DNA of 64,000 nucleotides. Origin: Paludibacterium yongneupense DSM 18731. Its GTDB lineage: Bacteria > Pseudomonadota > Gammaproteobacteria > Burkholderiales > Chromobacteriaceae. Position numbers and translations under genes: made by a program. The stretch spans positions 1-64,000 of the forward strand of contig NZ_KE383958.1 of assembly GCF_000422925.1 (NCBI RefSeq). The letters are read 5' to 3'. Below are positions 63,284 through 64,000 of the stretch, piece after piece; position 1 is the stretch's first letter; each line of letters begins with the position of its first letter. The notes below the pieces were generated by a model, which was not told the DNA's origin, searched no databases, and saw only the letters and a list, made by a program, of their open reading frames with translations.

Positions 63284-64000
63284 ATGAACAGCTCGGCTGA
63301 ATACCTGTGTGTACCCGAGTCGGCAGCGGCGCGAGCCCTTCGGCTGCTGTCTGCGACGGGGACGCTCGTCGCCGCCGCCGTGTGGAGCCGAGTCGGCTCG
63401 GTATGGCATCGGCTGGCCGATTACGGCGCGGCGGAGATCCTGCCTGAAGTCGCGGCCCTGGAGCAGGGGCGACTGCCGGGGCCGGAAGGTGGCGCCCTCG
63501 CGCTGCAGGATGGTGCGACGGTGGTGGGCTGGCTGGTGTGGCGTGGGGTTCCGGCCGTTGCGGCCGAGGCAGTGGCCGAGCTCTTGAGTGGGCATGTGCT
63601 GGCCGCGCGGCTGCGTTCAGAGCAATCCGCCGCCCGCGTGGAGCAGGATACCTTGCTTGAAATCAGCCAGACGGCGGGAGAAGGGCCGGATCTGGGGGCC
63701 AGTTTGCCCCGGTTGCGCCGTCTGCTGTCACGGTTGTTGCCACACTCGCAGTTCGGCGTGCTGCAGAGCGATGGGCAAGCTCTTGCGACGATCGGCGCCG
63801 GCGGCGAGGCCGATAGGCCAGCACAGACGGGGGGAGAGGACGCTGTCTTGATCGCTCAGCTGCTGCGCGAGCGCAGGCCCCTGGCGCTGGACGCGCAGGG
63901 GGTAGAACGTCTGAGCGGCCAGGCGCGGGCCATCCCCGGCTGGCTGGGCGTGCCCCTGAGCGATTGCGGCGGACAGGGCATCGGTGCCGTTGTTGCGCGG
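63284..64000 (+). CDS. GAF-type signalling protein, N-terminal part (cut by window end)
   Basis: From the ATG at 63284 the frame stays open to the last base, giving 239 residues with no stop. It starts MNSSAEYLCVPESAAARALRL. The sequence is alanine/leucine-rich with two regions that look like GAF-type sensor folds: a first at about 15-120 ending in VVGWLVWRGVPAVAAEAV, and a second from about 130 with LLPHSQFGVLQSDGQ and ARAIPGWLGVPLSD, the latter being the usual late GAF strand. Output domain unknown because the gene continues; a histidine kinase, GGDEF or sigma-54 activator are all possible. Confidence 0.6.
   Translation, partial: MNSSAEYLCVPESAAARALRLLSATGTLVAAAVWSRVGSVWHRLADYGAAEILPEVAALEQGRLPGPEGGALALQDGATVVGWLVWRGVPAVAAEAVAELLSGHVLAARLRSEQSAARVEQDTLLEISQTAGEGPDLGASLPRLRRLLSRLLPHSQFGVLQSDGQALATIGAGGEADRPAQTGGEDAVLIAQLLRERRPLALDAQGVERLSGQARAIPGWLGVPLSDCGGQGIGAVVAR

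Overview
The window reads as a chromosomal segment of a GC-rich betaproteobacterium, most likely of the order Neisseriales (Chromobacteriaceae and relatives). Supporting signs are the hemC-hemD-hemX-hemY order, a system II (ResB/CcsA) cytochrome c maturation pair beside cytochrome c4 and engB, and an Entner-Doudoroff cluster with a HexR-type regulator. The placement is inferred from gene content only.

Region 1 (about 1-9100) is accessory DNA. It opens with the 3' end of an IS3-family transposase whose right end abuts a primase/helicase gene (DUF927 type) that has lost its 5' end. Three genes with start/stop overlaps follow, the last resembling phage minor tail protein Z. Next come 2 kb without a convincing gene: two arrays of a roughly 70-bp GC-rich tandem repeat, a cluster of TGTCAC iterons, and four copies of a GGGTCCTTCC element. 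An Asp/Glu racemase-like gene, a TumE-type toxin-antitoxin pair, a GNAT acetyltransferase and an orphan small protein complete the region. This looks like a decayed prophage or satellite. No integrase, capsid or terminase gene is present.

Region 2 (9300-17700) holds a soluble PAS-PAS-MCP transducer (BdlA-like), GNAT, a divergent quinone reductase/HxlR regulator pair, two tiny related proteins of unknown function, a MerR regulator with a sugar-efflux MFS transporter, a TPR/glycosyltransferase-like protein and a periplasmic solute-binding protein.

Region 3 (17700-31900) is core metabolism: glpD, hemCDXY, ppc, argH, glpK, glpR and an RNase II-family exonuclease.

Region 4 (31900-38060, minus strand) is a chemosensory-like signalling island. 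It encodes a membrane CheA-like kinase with Hpt and ATPase domains but no CheW-like domain, a degenerate receiver fused to a CheX-type domain, a CheY, a short MCP-like protein, a second CheX-type protein and an HDOD protein. Both CheX-type proteins end in the same GELELF tail. This is the best candidate here for an undescribed system.

Region 5 (38700-46600) is the central sugar cluster: edd-eda on one strand, zwf-glk-hexR-pgi on the other. Four closely related HexR-like sites occur in the window, upstream of edd, zwf, glpK/glpR and ppc. This suggests HexR links sugar, glycerol and anaplerotic metabolism.

Region 6 (46650-52970) is a two-partner secretion pair (ShlB-type transporter and a 1522-residue FHA-like exoprotein) behind a Fur-box-like dyad.

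Region 7 (52965-64000) is housekeeping: an MBL-fold hydrolase, a GIY-YIG protein, ccsA, resB, cytochrome c4, engB, rlpA, trmL, comF, bioB and bioF, then the start of a signalling protein cut by the window end.
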